Below are positions 23,610-32,405 of a stretch of DNA of 46,722 bases, in pieces; within the stretch, counting starts at the first letter, position 1; every line of letters starts with the position of its first letter. The DNA lies in assembly GCA_902780305.1 (NCBI GenBank), contig CACZFB010000048.1:1-46722 (forward strand), in the 5' to 3' direction. The DNA comes from an uncultured Coriobacteriaceae bacterium (GTDB lineage: Bacteria > Actinomycetota > Coriobacteriia > Coriobacteriales > Atopobiaceae). Both the position numbers and the translations under genes were made by a program. The notes beneath the pieces are model-generated. The model worked only from the letters and a program-made list of their open reading frames with translations. It ran no database searches and was not told the origin of the DNA.

Positions 23610-24973
23610 CGGGGATTACCCGTTGGCGTACCAGAAAGGTACCAAGTCCGCGCCTGGTCAACGTATACGTCCACCAGCTTTCCCACAAAGGACTGCGCCG
23701 ACGCGCCCTCTGGCAGGGCAAAGTGCACGGTCTGGTTCTTCTGACTGTGCCCGACCAGAATGGTGTCCGAGCGCTTTGACGTTCCCTCTACCAGCACCTC
23801 GACCGTATTGTGCAGGTCGAGTTGGTTCGCGTCGTACGAGAGGCGCATAACCAGGGATGCCAGACAGTCGAACCTTCGCTGAATGACCTCGCGTGGCGTA
23901 TGACCCTCCATCTTTGCGGCGGGTGTACCGGGACGCTTGGAGTATATAAAGGTGTATGCGGAGGAGAACCCAACCTCGCTCATAAGCGTGAGGGTGTCCA
24001 AGAAGTCTGCCTCCTCCTCACCGGGGAAGCCCACAATGACGTCAGTGGTGAGTGCAAGTCCCGGTATGGCCTGCTGCAGGGTCCTGGCGAGTTCCAAATA
24101 CTGCTCACGCGTATACTTGCGGTTCATGGCCTTGAGTATCCTCGTTGAACCACTCTGTACGGCAAGGTGCAGGTGCGGCATCACGGCACGGTTTCGCGCC
24201 ATAGCCTGCACAACCTCCTCGTTAAGGTCCTTGGGATTCGACGAGGTAAACCGCAAGCGCTCGATCCCCGTTTGACTCACCTGGTCGAGCAGTTCGGCAA
24301 ACCGGGGGTCTCCATAGAGGTCCCGACCATAGGAGTTCACGTTTTGACCCAGAAGCGTTATCTCGCGCGTTCCCTCGCCAACAAGGCGCTCGCACTCGCG
24401 TACGATTGCTTCCATGGGACGGCTGACTTCGCGCCCCCGAACGTGCGGAACGATGCAATACGTGCAAAAGTTGTTGCATCCCGTCATTATGGGTACCCAA
24501 GCACGGAACGACTGGTCCCGCTTCGTGGGCAGGTCAGTAGAGAATCCCTCGAGGTCCTCGCGAGTGTTGGCGAACACGCCATGCTTCGTTGTCGTGAAGG
24601 CATCCTGCAGCAACCCCGGCAAAGTGGATATGGCAGAGGTACCGAACACGACGTCTGCGTTGGGAATGTGCGAACGGATGGAAGCGCCGTCACGCTGGGC
24701 GATGCATCCGCCAATGGCCACGACACGTCTGCCACAGGGTGGCTTTGGCGCACTGATAAGCGAGGTGGCCTGACCGTACAGTTTCGTGTCGGCATGCTCG
24801 CGCACGCAGCACGTCATGAACACCACGATGTCTGCGTCGTTTGCGCCGTGTGCCTCGATGCAGCCACACGACTCGAGCAACCCACGAACCCGCTCCGAGT
24901 CGTGCAGGTTCATCTGGCAGCCAAAGGTGCGGACCACATAGGTTTTTCCAACGAGCAGAGGAAACTCGGCCAT
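23606..24973 (-). CDS. miaB: tRNA-2-methylthio-N6-dimethylallyladenosine synthase
   Basis: MiaB is a radical-SAM methylthiotransferase that converts i6A37 to ms2i6A37. The 455-residue product has the N-terminal UPF0004 domain with cluster cysteines Cys19, Cys55 (or Cys56) and Cys90, the radical-SAM triad Cys166/Cys170/Cys173 in CNNFCTYC, and a C-terminal TRAM domain (about 385-450). The YVVRTFGCQMNLHDSE start is specific for MiaB; the window also has the paralogue rimO. It begins directly after the spoVS stop, so it is translated from the same message. Confidence 0.94.
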   Translation of the reverse strand: MAEFPLLVGKTYVVRTFGCQMNLHDSERVRGLLESCGCIEAHGANDADIVVFMTCCVREHADTKLYGQATSLISAPKPPCGRRVVAIGGCIAQRDGASIRSHIPNADVVFGTSAISTLPGLLQDAFTTTKHGVFANTREDLEGFSTDLPTKRDQSFRAWVPIMTGCNNFCTYCIVPHVRGREVSRPMEAIVRECERLVGEGTREITLLGQNVNSYGRDLYGDPRFAELLDQVSQTGIERLRFTSSNPKDLNEEVVQAMARNRAVMPHLHLAVQSGSTRILKAMNRKYTREQYLELARTLQQAIPGLALTTDVIVGFPGEEEADFLDTLTLMSEVGFSSAYTFIYSKRPGTPAAKMEGHTPREVIQRRFDCLASLVMRLSYDANQLDLHNTVEVLVEGTSKRSDTILVGHSQKNQTVHFALPEGASAQSFVGKLVDVYVDQARTWYLSGTPTGNPR

Positions 24974-25300
24974 TTATCGAACAGGCTCCACAATACCGCT
25001 CGTCGAACCAACGGACGAGCCGCCAGACTGCCGGGATATGTCGTGCACATAGATGGCAATGCGAATAGCGGTGCGGCTCTCACCACCGATTTCTATGTCG
25101 CTAAACGTGGGTGCGCAGGAGATGTCCACGCCTGTGGGAATGAGGAACCCACGCGCAATTGCGATGGCCTTTATGGCCTGGTTCACCGCACCGGCACCCA
25201 CGCACTGGATGTTTACGGGCACGCCATCCTTGACCATGCCCGCAATCGCTCCGGCGACCGAGGCTGGCGAGGACTTGCTGGATACTTTTAGAAAATCCAT
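24974..25300 (-). CDS. spoVS: Stage V sporulation protein S family protein
   Basis: SpoVS is a small Alba-like nucleic-acid-binding protein that affects spore development in Bacillus but also occurs in bacteria that do not form spores. MDFLKVSSKSSPASVAGAIAG and GAGAVNQAIKAIAIARGFL are near-invariant family segments. ATG 25300 is chosen because AGGAG precedes it; an upstream codon would add six residues. At 108 residues it is about 20 longer than Bacillus SpoVS, with a Ser/Gly-rich tail. It heads the miaB-miaA-hflX operon. No sporulation gene is seen in the window. Confidence 0.9.
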   Translation of the reverse strand: MDFLKVSSKSSPASVAGAIAGMVKDGVPVNIQCVGAGAVNQAIKAIAIARGFLIPTGVDISCAPTFSDIEIGGESRTAIRIAIYVHDISRQSGGSSVGSTSGIVEPVR

Positions 25301-25328
25301 GTTGTTACTCCTAGGCACGAATGCACCT

Positions 25329-25355
25329 ATCGTACGTTTTTGGTTCAGTGGTCAA
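25329..25355 (-). promoter_or_regulatory. Possible spoVS-miaB operon promoter
   Basis: On the minus strand TTGACC and TACGAT are 15 nt apart, in an AT-rich gap of about 140 nt (25319-25456). The spacing is short, so support is modest. Confidence 0.4.
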
Positions 25356-25456
25356 ACAATGTTTCAATTCTACATACAATTACAAAAAAAGAAAAGGCTA
25401 TATTTCTCAATATACCAATATGATAGAAAAAGTTGTTAGTGCACGGGTTGACCAGG

Positions 25457-26542
25457 CTACTCGTCCTCCGCATACGGTATGCTCACCGTGAGCCGCCCGT
25501 CCGAGCACCGTACCGTCGCCTCACCTACCGGCACAACATAGTATCGACCTGCGACGCGCTCGAAGGCAGTAGCGCAGGCGTTGGCAAGAAGATCGCGCTC
25601 CTCGTCGCTCAGGGGCAGGCTCCTTCGCGTTGGCATGAGTGGTTGCGGCCTCTGTCCACCAGCTCGCGGCTGCACCTGCGCCAAGACGTTCCTCAAGGGG
25701 GCTATCTCGTTGCGCACGATGCGGTGAGCGGTGCGTTCCGACATGTCCATCCCCATCTTTGCGGCCACCGCGGCAAGCTCGCGCGCGTCGCACGCTTGGG
25801 CTGGCATCGCCACGAGCGGAACTGTGTCGTCATCCGCATCGGCCTTCGTGCCAAGCGAGCCATAGGTGCCCAAGGCATGCTTCCTCATGGTGGAGAGAAT
25901 CTCGGATGGGAGACCACAATATACGTTACAGGCCGCCTTGGACTCCAAAGCGAACTCGACACAGGCTCGGACGATGTTCTTTGGACCACGTACCACGTCG
26001 TCTTCCCGCTTGTTCGAGCCCACCGTGGGCCATGTGGACTGGTCGGCGCGCTCCTTTATCCTGTCCACGTCAAAACGGACCTGGATGACGCTACCCCGCC
26101 CAGGACCAGAGAGCACCACGCGTGCCTCCTGCGCGTTCTCGCGTATGGAGAACAACGCCATGCCCCTGCCGTGTACGCCCCATTTGTCCATGAGCATGGA
26201 ATCGAGCTTGGACGTAACGCGCGCGTCGAAGATGCGCTCGGTCATATGCTGGGGAATGCCCGATCCGTTGTCGACCATGGTGAGGGTTCGACAGCTTCCC
26301 TCGCGCGATGAGGCAAGGTAGATGCTGGTGGCGCCGGCATCGCGGGCATTGCGCAACAGCTCTATGGTGGCGTCTTCCACGCATTGTATGTCGTGCTTCG
26401 CCTGCCGGCGCTCAGCCTCCGAGACCCGCAGCCTCACAAAGCCGTCGCCAAGGCGCTCCTCCACACGCAAACCGTCACCGCCCGACAGGGCGGTGACGAA
26501 TCCCAGCAAATCGTGCGGTTGTGTTTGCTCTTCCTGGCTCAA
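25457..26542 (-). CDS. Orphan GHKL ATPase with MutL-like ATP-binding motifs
   Basis: The 361-residue protein has a GHKL (Gyrase-Hsp90-Kinase-MutL) ATP-binding domain. It shows ELLRNARDAGATSIYL (N-box, 61-76), MVDNGSGIP (G1, 89-97), ARVTSK (107-112) and GVHGRGMALFSI (G2, 122-133). The DAGAT, DNGSGI and TSK wording is closer to MutL than to histidine kinases. The rest (about 170-361) shows no MutL endonuclease motif, no H-box and no receiver domain, and I do not recognise it. It starts at TTG 26542, just after the rny stop, so it is co-transcribed with rny. Its role is unknown; a partner-binding ATP switch is possible. Confidence 0.65.
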   Translation of the reverse strand: MSQEEQTQPHDLLGFVTALSGGDGLRVEERLGDGFVRLRVSEAERRQAKHDIQCVEDATIELLRNARDAGATSIYLASSREGSCRTLTMVDNGSGIPQHMTERIFDARVTSKLDSMLMDKWGVHGRGMALFSIRENAQEARVVLSGPGRGSVIQVRFDVDRIKERADQSTWPTVGSNKREDDVVRGPKNIVRACVEFALESKAACNVYCGLPSEILSTMRKHALGTYGSLGTKADADDDTVPLVAMPAQACDARELAAVAAKMGMDMSERTAHRIVRNEIAPLRNVLAQVQPRAGGQRPQPLMPTRRSLPLSDEERDLLANACATAFERVAGRYYVVPVGEATVRCSDGRLTVSIPYAEDE

Positions 26543-26544
26543 CG

Positions 26545-28101
26545 CTACTTCGCAATGCCGATTGCGCGCGACTCACGGATGACGACAACGCGAACCTGTC
26601 CGGGATACTCCATCTCGTCCTCGATCTGCTTGGCGATGTCGTGGGCGAGCACGGTGGCCTGAGCGTCGGATATCTTGCTCGGCTCGACCATAACGTGCAG
26701 CTCCCTGCCAGCCTGCATGGCATAGGTACGCTCCACGCCATCGTGTGCGTTGGAGATCTGCTCGAGCTTCTCCAGGCGCTTTATGTAGGCCTCGGCGGAC
26801 TCGCGACGTGCGCCGGGTCGGGCGGCTGAGATGGCGTCTGCTGCCTGGACCAGCACGTCGAGCACCGTATCGGGATCAACGTCTGCGTGATGCGCCTCGA
26901 TGGCATGAACGATGGCGGGTCGCTCCCCGTAGCGGCGAGCGAGGTCGGCGCCAATTATGGCATGCGGGCCTTCCACCTCGTGGTCAATGGCTTTGCCGAG
27001 GTCATGCAGGAGGCCGGCACGCTTTGCGGGTGCCGAGTCGAGTCCCAGCTCGGAGGCCATCGTCCCACAGAGCGCCGAAACCTGCACCGAGTGCTGCAGC
27101 ACGTTCTGGCCAAAAGAGGTGCGATAGCGCAGGGAGCCAAGGGTCTTGATGAGTTCGGGGTGCAGGTCGTGAATGCCCGCATCGAAGGCAGCCTGCTCGC
27201 CCGCCTCCTGAATGCGCTCATTGACGAGTTTTTCGGCCTTCTTGTACATCTCCTCGATGCGCGCGGGGTGGATGCGCCCGTCGGCAATGAGGTTCTCCAG
27301 CGTCACCCGAGCCGTTTCGCGGCGCACGGGACTAAAGCTGGACAAGATAACGGTCTCGGGGGTGTCGTCTATAACCAGCGTCACACCCGTCACCTGTTCG
27401 AAGGTGCGAATGTTGCGCCCCTCTCGACCGATGATGCGACCCTTGAGGTCGTCGGACGGAATGTGCACGGATGTCACCGTAATCTCGCCCGCTTGGTCGG
27501 CGGCACAGCGCTGAATGGCGGTAGATACGATCTCGCGCGCCGTCTTGTCGGCCTGTGCGCGCACGCGCTGCTCCGACTCACGCAGAATCTGTGCCTCGTC
27601 ACGAACAGTCTCCTCGCGGACCCGGTCCAGAATCTCCTTGTGCGCATCCTCTTTGGTAAGAGCCGAGATTCGCTCGAGCTCGGCCTCCTGCGTGGCATAG
27701 AGCCGATCCACCTCGTTTCGGCGCTTGTCGAGAGAGCTTTGCATGTTGGACAGCTGGCCCTCGCGCTTGTCGAGCACCTCGTTGCGCTTGTCGAGAGACT
27801 CTTCGCGCTGCATAATGCGGTTTTCCATGCGCTCGAGCTCACGCTTGCGACGCTTGTCCTCGGCCTCGTTCTCGCGCCGTTCCTTGAGGATCTCCTCCTT
27901 GGCCTCCAGGATGGCGCTGTTCCTGGCGGTCTCGGCAGCACTTTGGGCCGTGGCCGTAATCTGCGCGGCCTCCTCGTTGGCCTGCTGCACCTTGCGCTCT
28001 GCTTCCAAAACGCGTGCGCTGTTCCTGCTTGACGCAACGTAATAGGCGGCTAAGCCTCCCACCACGATGCCGATTAACACCCCAATGATGATTTCTAGCA
28101 T
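26545..28101 (-). CDS. rny: Ribonuclease Y
   Basis: RNase Y is a membrane-anchored endoribonuclease that starts mRNA decay. From ATG 28101 (RBS GAGGAG) the protein has 518 residues. An N-terminal membrane helix (LEIIIGVLIGIVVGGLAAYYV) is followed by a long charged coiled coil (about 25-200), a KH RNA-binding domain (GRIIGREGRNIRTFE) and an HD domain with LLHDLGKAIDHE as metal-binding pair. An RNase J gene in this window is disrupted, so RNase Y may carry more of the decay load here. It is driven by a strong palindrome-covered promoter about 180 nt upstream. Confidence 0.95.
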   Translation of the reverse strand: MLEIIIGVLIGIVVGGLAAYYVASSRNSARVLEAERKVQQANEEAAQITATAQSAAETARNSAILEAKEEILKERRENEAEDKRRKRELERMENRIMQREESLDKRNEVLDKREGQLSNMQSSLDKRRNEVDRLYATQEAELERISALTKEDAHKEILDRVREETVRDEAQILRESEQRVRAQADKTAREIVSTAIQRCAADQAGEITVTSVHIPSDDLKGRIIGREGRNIRTFEQVTGVTLVIDDTPETVILSSFSPVRRETARVTLENLIADGRIHPARIEEMYKKAEKLVNERIQEAGEQAAFDAGIHDLHPELIKTLGSLRYRTSFGQNVLQHSVQVSALCGTMASELGLDSAPAKRAGLLHDLGKAIDHEVEGPHAIIGADLARRYGERPAIVHAIEAHHADVDPDTVLDVLVQAADAISAARPGARRESAEAYIKRLEKLEQISNAHDGVERTYAMQAGRELHVMVEPSKISDAQATVLAHDIAKQIEDEMEYPGQVRVVVIRESRAIGIAK

Positions 28102-28143
28102 GGCGGCTCCTCTAGTAGGCAAGTAATTTGCATATGTAAGCGG

Positions 28144-28165
28144 CCGCACGAAACCCACCGTGCGG
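28144..28165. other. Hairpin in the rny 5' leader
   Basis: CCGCACG and CGTGCGG form a 7-bp stem with an 8-nt loop in the presumed rny leader. There is no T-run after it, so it is more likely a leader structure than a terminator. Confidence 0.4.
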
Positions 28166-28282
28166 CACCCGCCATCCGAGGTAGTACTGGCCACCGTGCC
28201 GAACAAGAATAATGTTGTAAATAACGCAAACAATAATCCGTTGCGGTAAGCAGCGGACAAGGTATCTCAAATGACATAACAG

Positions 28283-28314
28283 ATAATATGTTTGACATTC
28301 ATGCATGTCAAACA
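28283..28314 (-). promoter_or_regulatory. rny promoter with overlapping perfect operator palindrome
   Basis: On the minus strand TTGACA (28306-28311) and TATTAT (28283-28288) are 17 nt apart, a near-consensus promoter. A perfect inverted repeat, TGTTTGACAT-N6-ATGTCAAACA (28289-28314), covers the -35 box and the whole spacer, as a repressor operator would. Confidence 0.7.
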
Positions 28315-28342
28315 AAGAGTGGCGCTTGTCGCACGAATCTAG

Positions 28343-28364
28343 AAAAAAAGCGTTACTTTCACGC
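28343..28364 (-). terminator. Possible recX terminator
   Basis: On the minus strand a short GCGT/ACGC stem spanning the recX stop is followed by seven T residues. The stem is weak. Confidence 0.4.
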
Positions 28365-29030
28365 GTCGCCTAGAACGGTCCGCGCCGCATCCATGGCCAC
28401 ACGCTGCGCGAAGCCCCGCCCGACGAGGAAGCGAACCAGCTTGGCATACTCGTTGGGGGGACGCACGTGCTTTCGTCGCGCAACGTCAACTGCCCGCTCC
28501 AGCTCCCCGTCCTCGTCCACGAACGCATGAGGCCACCCCTCAAGCTCATCCAGGCTCACCCCCCGCCGCACCAGCTCGCGCTCTATGCGCCTGAGGCCCC
28601 AACCGGCAAAAATCTTGGAGCGCACGAAGACCTCGGCAAACCGCATGTCACTCACGAGGTTCGCGCGCTCAAGCTCGGTCACCACATCGTTACGCACGTC
28701 TTTGGAATACCCGGAATCGGCAAGCTTGCTGAGCAACTCTTGCCTGGCGTATTCTCGCTTTTGCAGCAGCTGCAGGCAATATGACTTTGCGACCGACCGA
28801 CTGGTGCAATCGAGTTGCTCAAAAAGGTTGCCCCGACTGTTGAAACGTGCGTTCCTCAGCGATGGGTCCCTCTGAATGGCATTGGCGACCTGACGAGGCA
28901 CGCGAAGGTATTCGTACTCCCCCATCCGCTCAATTACGAGCGTATCCTTTGGGCGAGGCCCGCCCCATTGGGAACGGGCCGCATCGTCTTTGAGCACCTG
29001 CCAGGTTAGCGCACCCGAATCGCGTGTCAC
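28359..29030 (-). CDS. recX: Recombination regulator RecX
   Basis: RecX binds RecA filaments and limits their growth. The 223-residue product has an N-terminal extension of about 75 residues and then the three-helix RecX repeats: [54 protein letters not shown] and [18 protein letters not shown] 29030 overlaps the recA TGA by four bases (GTGA), so RecX is made from the recA message and shares its SOS control. Confidence 0.9.
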   Translation of the reverse strand: MTRDSGALTWQVLKDDAARSQWGGPRPKDTLVIERMGEYEYLRVPRQVANAIQRDPSLRNARFNSRGNLFEQLDCTSRSVAKSYCLQLLQKREYARQELLSKLADSGYSKDVRNDVVTELERANLVSDMRFAEVFVRSKIFAGWGLRRIERELVRRGVSLDELEGWPHAFVDEDGELERAVDVARRKHVRPPNEYAKLVRFLVGRGFAQRVAMDAARTVLGDA

Positions 29031-30133
29031 TGCCCCTCGCTCGCCTGCTCGAACTCAGTGAAGTCCATGTCGGGTTCGCCCACACGCTCGTCTCCGAGCT
29101 CCAGGCCACAGGCCACACGAACCTCGTGGTCAATCTTGTCTCGCAGGTCTGGATGCTCGGCAAGGAACAGCTTTGCCGCCTCCCTGCCCTGTCCCAGGCG
29201 ATCGTCGCCATACGAGAACCACGTGCCCGACTTGTCCACGATGTCGTATTCGACCGCGAGGTCCAGGATCGAGCCTTCCTTGGATATACCCGTCCCATAC
29301 ATGATGTCGAACTCCGCCTGCTTAAAGGGTGGTGCGACCTTGTTCTTTACCACCTTCACGCGAGCGCGCATCCCCAGTATCTCGCCGTCGCGCTTTATGC
29401 TGTCTATGCGACGTATGTCCATGCGCACCGTGGAGAAGAACTTGAGCGCGCGACCGCCCGGCGTCGTCTCGGGGTTGCCAAACATCACACCAATCTTCTC
29501 GCGCAGTTGGTTGATAAAGATGCACGTCGTGTTGGACTTGGAGAGCGATCCTGCCAGCTTGCGCAATGCCTGACTCATGAGGCGAGCCTGCAGGCCAACG
29601 CTCGTGTCGCCAATCTCGCCCTCTATCTCGGCGCGAGGAACCAATGCGGCCACGGAGTCGATTACCACCACGTCGATGGCGCCGGAACGCACGAGCATAT
29701 CGCAGATTTCGAGCGCCTGCTCGCCCGTGTCGGGCTGCGATATGAGCACCTCGTCGATGTCCACGCCAATACGCGCCGCATAGCCCGGATCAAGGGCGTG
29801 CTCGGCGTCGATGAAGGCCACGACACCTCCCAGAGCCTGTGCCTCGGCAAGTATTTCCAGCGAGAGCGTGGTTTTGCCCGATGACTCAGGGCCATAGATC
29901 TCTACAATGCGACCGCGTGGCACGCCGCCAATGCCAAGGGCTGCGTCTAGCGCAATGGAGCCAGTGGGTATGGCCTCCACCTCGAGCTCTGGACCTCCGT
30001 CGCCGAACTTCATGATTGCGCCCTTGCCAAAGCGCTTCTCGATCTCCTTGGTGGTGCTGTCGATTACCTTCTCGCGCTCCTCACCATAGGTGCGTGGGCG
30101 AATCTCCCTGCTTACGTTCTTGCTGCGTGCCAT
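29027..30133 (-). CDS. recA: Recombinase RecA
   Basis: RecA forms filaments on single-stranded DNA for strand exchange and triggers LexA cleavage. The 368-residue protein starts at ATG 30133 behind AAGGGA. It shows [10 protein letters not shown] (Walker A), the DNA-binding loops around [20 protein letters not shown] and [19 protein letters not shown], and an acidic C-terminus. No intein is present. It is the first gene of recA-recX, with its promoter and a perfect LexA box upstream. Confidence 0.97.
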   Translation of the reverse strand: MARSKNVSREIRPRTYGEEREKVIDSTTKEIEKRFGKGAIMKFGDGGPELEVEAIPTGSIALDAALGIGGVPRGRIVEIYGPESSGKTTLSLEILAEAQALGGVVAFIDAEHALDPGYAARIGVDIDEVLISQPDTGEQALEICDMLVRSGAIDVVVIDSVAALVPRAEIEGEIGDTSVGLQARLMSQALRKLAGSLSKSNTTCIFINQLREKIGVMFGNPETTPGGRALKFFSTVRMDIRRIDSIKRDGEILGMRARVKVVKNKVAPPFKQAEFDIMYGTGISKEGSILDLAVEYDIVDKSGTWFSYGDDRLGQGREAAKLFLAEHPDLRDKIDHEVRVACGLELGDERVGEPDMDFTEFEQASEGQ

Positions 30134-30162
30134 AGGTACGTCCCTTCTCTTGTGCGCCTTGC

Positions 30163-30191
30163 ATATTACAACGAACACGCGTTCGTTGCAA
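30163..30191 (-). promoter_or_regulatory. recA promoter
   Basis: On the minus strand TTGCAA and TAATAT are 17 nt apart. The spacer contains the LexA box, so bound LexA would block RNA polymerase directly. The leader is about 25 nt. Confidence 0.75.
30172..30185. promoter_or_regulatory. LexA box of recA
   Basis: CGAACACGCGTTCG is a perfect palindromic match to CGAAC-N4-GTTCG, the best LexA site in the window. Confidence 0.9.
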
Positions 30192-30371
30192 CCCATCATG
30201 CGGTGATTCTAGCAGGCGCATTTTTTGCAATTTCGCAGTAAAAGAACAGCAATTGCGCAGGCCTTTTGCAACCATGCACCACATTGCGACCGCTACCTGC
30301 CACGTTGGCAAATTGTTCTAACGAACACGTCGTGCAGCATTCCAAACGAGAATTTTGGCCAGAGACCGCGT

Positions 30372-30446
30372 GCCGACCGAAGGAGGTGACCCCCATTGAT
30401 ATGCCGCTCTTGCGACAATTGATGGGGGTCACCTCCTTCGGTCGGC
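30372..30446. repeat. Paired palindromic repeat, probable pgsA terminator
   Basis: The outer 25 bases of each arm are perfectly complementary, starting GCCGACCGAAGGAGGTGACC on the left. The inner parts (ATGCCGC/GCGACAAT) pair imperfectly around a TCTT loop. The element begins 9 nt after the pgsA stop and lies upstream of the recA promoter. Confidence 0.82.
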
Positions 30447-30455
30447 TATCACAGC

Positions 30456-31058
30456 TTATTCCACATTGGACCCGCTTACGTGTGGCCAGCAGGACACAAA
30501 GTAGTCGACGCCCGACCAGGCGGTAAGCGCTACGGCAATCCACAGCAGTATGTGGAACACCGTGTGGGCAACCGATGCGACCGCAAAGGTTGGCGGTAGG
30601 GCACGCACGACGAGCAGGCCACAGATGGCGACCATGGTTACCGCGGTCTTCCATTTGCCGAGGTTTGAGGCGGCGACGACTACGCCATCACTTGCCACCA
30701 CCATGCGCAGCCCGCTTACCAAGAACTCCCTCGACACGATGACGAGCAACACCCAGGCGCTCACGTCCCCGACTTCCAGCAGGAAGCAGAGGGCAACCAC
30801 CACGGCGAGCTTGTCGGCGATGGGGTCGAGGAACTTGCCGAATGCGGTGACCTCGTTGCGGCTCCTGGCCAGGTATCCGTCCAGCTTGTCGGTAAGCGAT
30901 ATAAGCATGTACAGGATGGCGACTCCCAAACAGGGCAAGGACACCTCCGTGGGTGAGGGTACGCACAGCTCCGCGACCAAAAGCCACACGGGCACGAGGG
31001 CAACGCGAATCATCGTTACCACATTTGCGGGGGTCCATATGCTGCCGGACGTCCTCAT
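30456..31058 (-). CDS. pgsA: CDP-diacylglycerol-glycerol-3-phosphate 3-phosphatidyltransferase
   Basis: PgsA makes phosphatidylglycerol-phosphate, the first step to phosphatidylglycerol and cardiolipin. The 200-residue membrane protein has the full family motif TDKLDGYLARSRNEVTAFGK followed by FLDPIADK, and six hydrophobic spans including the final TAWSGVDYFV helix. That last helix is missing in the fused paralogue at 10571. Its ATG overlaps the rimO stop by four bases. It is the last gene of the rnj-ftsK-rodZ-rimO-pgsA run. Confidence 0.92.
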   Translation of the reverse strand: MRTSGSIWTPANVVTMIRVALVPVWLLVAELCVPSPTEVSLPCLGVAILYMLISLTDKLDGYLARSRNEVTAFGKFLDPIADKLAVVVALCFLLEVGDVSAWVLLVIVSREFLVSGLRMVVASDGVVVAASNLGKWKTAVTMVAICGLLVVRALPPTFAVASVAHTVFHILLWIAVALTAWSGVDYFVSCWPHVSGSNVE

Positions 31059-32404
31059 CGCTCAACTCCGTCCTCTTGGTCAATGCTCACGGGCACGCCA
31101 ATGAGCTCGTAACAGAACGAGTCCACCAGTCTGCAGCGAACGATGTCTCCCACGCTCGCCTCGCCCTCCGCTATATGGACGGCGCCGTCACAGTCGGGAG
31201 CCTGGAACCATGCATGTCCAACGAATTCAAACCCGTCGTCGGTCTGTTCCACCCCGTCGACTATGACGTCAACCGTCTCGCCCACATGCGATGCCGTGGA
31301 GGCAAAGCCCAGCTGCTCCGCCACGTCCATAAGGCGCTGTGCTCGGTCGAGCTTCGTCTCCTCGTCCACCTGTCCATCCATGAGGGCTGCCGCCGTACCT
31401 TCCTCGGCCGAGTACGCAAACACGGAGGTGTAGTCGAACTCCTGCTCCTCCACGAAATCGATCAGCTGACAGAAATCCTCTTCGGTCTCGCTGGGAAAGC
31501 CAACGAGACCAGTCGTGCGCAGCACCAGGTTGGGTATCTCCTCCCGAAGGCGAGCGAACAATGCCTGGAGCTCCTCCCGGCTCCCCGACCTTCCCATCTT
31601 GCGGAGGACTGAGGCACAGCAATGCTGTATGGGTATGTCGATGTATGGCAGCACCTCGGGTATGTCCCTGAGCGCGGCAACAAGGCGCTGCGTCATGCCC
31701 TCGGGCTGCAGGTACAGCACGCGAACCCATCCATCAAAGGGACGCACGACCCGCGCGACCTCGTTGAGCAGCCAGGCAAGGTCCTTCTCGCCCTCAAGGT
31801 CACACCCCCAAACGCCCGTGTCCTGGCCTATGAGCACAATCTCGCGCACACCGCCCTCCATGAGCGCCTGCACCTCGTCGCAAATCTCACGAGGCGGACG
31901 CGAGGCATACCGCCCCCGAATAAACGGGATGGCGCAAAAGGTGCAGAACCGGTCACACCCATCCGAAATCTTTACGTATGCAGACGTACCCTCAACCGTC
32001 CTGAGCGCCGATTCCTGCGACTCCATAAGCCCATCGTCGAGACCCAGCACGTCGCACACGACCTCGACGATTCGCTCCTCCTCTTCCACCGTTACGAATG
32101 CGGCAACCTCGGGGAGTTCCTTGGCCAGCTCCTCCCCATAGCGCGAGGGGACGCATCCGCACATGATAAGGGGCACGGACGCGTCGAGGTCCTCACTCGC
32201 CGCGGCAATGCCAAGAATCGTCTCGATGGACTCCGACGTGGCAGATGCCAGGAAGGAGCAGGTGTTTATGAGCACCACCTGCGCATCCTCAATCGATTCG
32301 CCCTCGACGAAGCCAGCGTCAAGCAGCCTCGCGCGCATCCGGTCGGTGTCGACCTCGTTCTTCGCGCAGCCAAGCGTTATGCAGTAAAACGTGGCGTAGG
32401 TCAT
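31055..32404 (-). CDS. rimO: Ribosomal protein S12 methylthiotransferase
   Basis: RimO is the radical-SAM enzyme that methylthiolates an aspartate of ribosomal protein S12. From ATG 32404 it has 449 residues. It shows TLGCAKNEVDTDRM (RimO-type N-terminus), INTCSF, MCGC, the radical-SAM cysteines in SDGCDRFCTFCAIPFIRG, and a C-terminal TRAM domain ending in the GDIVRCRLVDS region. TLGCAKNEVDSE-type wording separates it from MiaB. A longer reading back to 32698 lies inside rodZ and is not needed. It follows rodZ by one base. Confidence 0.93.
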   Translation of the reverse strand: MTYATFYCITLGCAKNEVDTDRMRARLLDAGFVEGESIEDAQVVLINTCSFLASATSESIETILGIAAASEDLDASVPLIMCGCVPSRYGEELAKELPEVAAFVTVEEEERIVEVVCDVLGLDDGLMESQESALRTVEGTSAYVKISDGCDRFCTFCAIPFIRGRYASRPPREICDEVQALMEGGVREIVLIGQDTGVWGCDLEGEKDLAWLLNEVARVVRPFDGWVRVLYLQPEGMTQRLVAALRDIPEVLPYIDIPIQHCCASVLRKMGRSGSREELQALFARLREEIPNLVLRTTGLVGFPSETEEDFCQLIDFVEEQEFDYTSVFAYSAEEGTAAALMDGQVDEETKLDRAQRLMDVAEQLGFASTASHVGETVDVIVDGVEQTDDGFEFVGHAWFQAPDCDGAVHIAEGEASVGDIVRCRLVDSFCYELIGVPVSIDQEDGVER

Positions 32405-32405
32405 G

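Noticed and set aside
30316..30333. GTTCTAACGAAC as a second LexA site near recA
   Set aside because: The half-sites point outward, opposite to CGAAC-N4-GTTCG, and it lies more than 120 nt upstream of the promoter.
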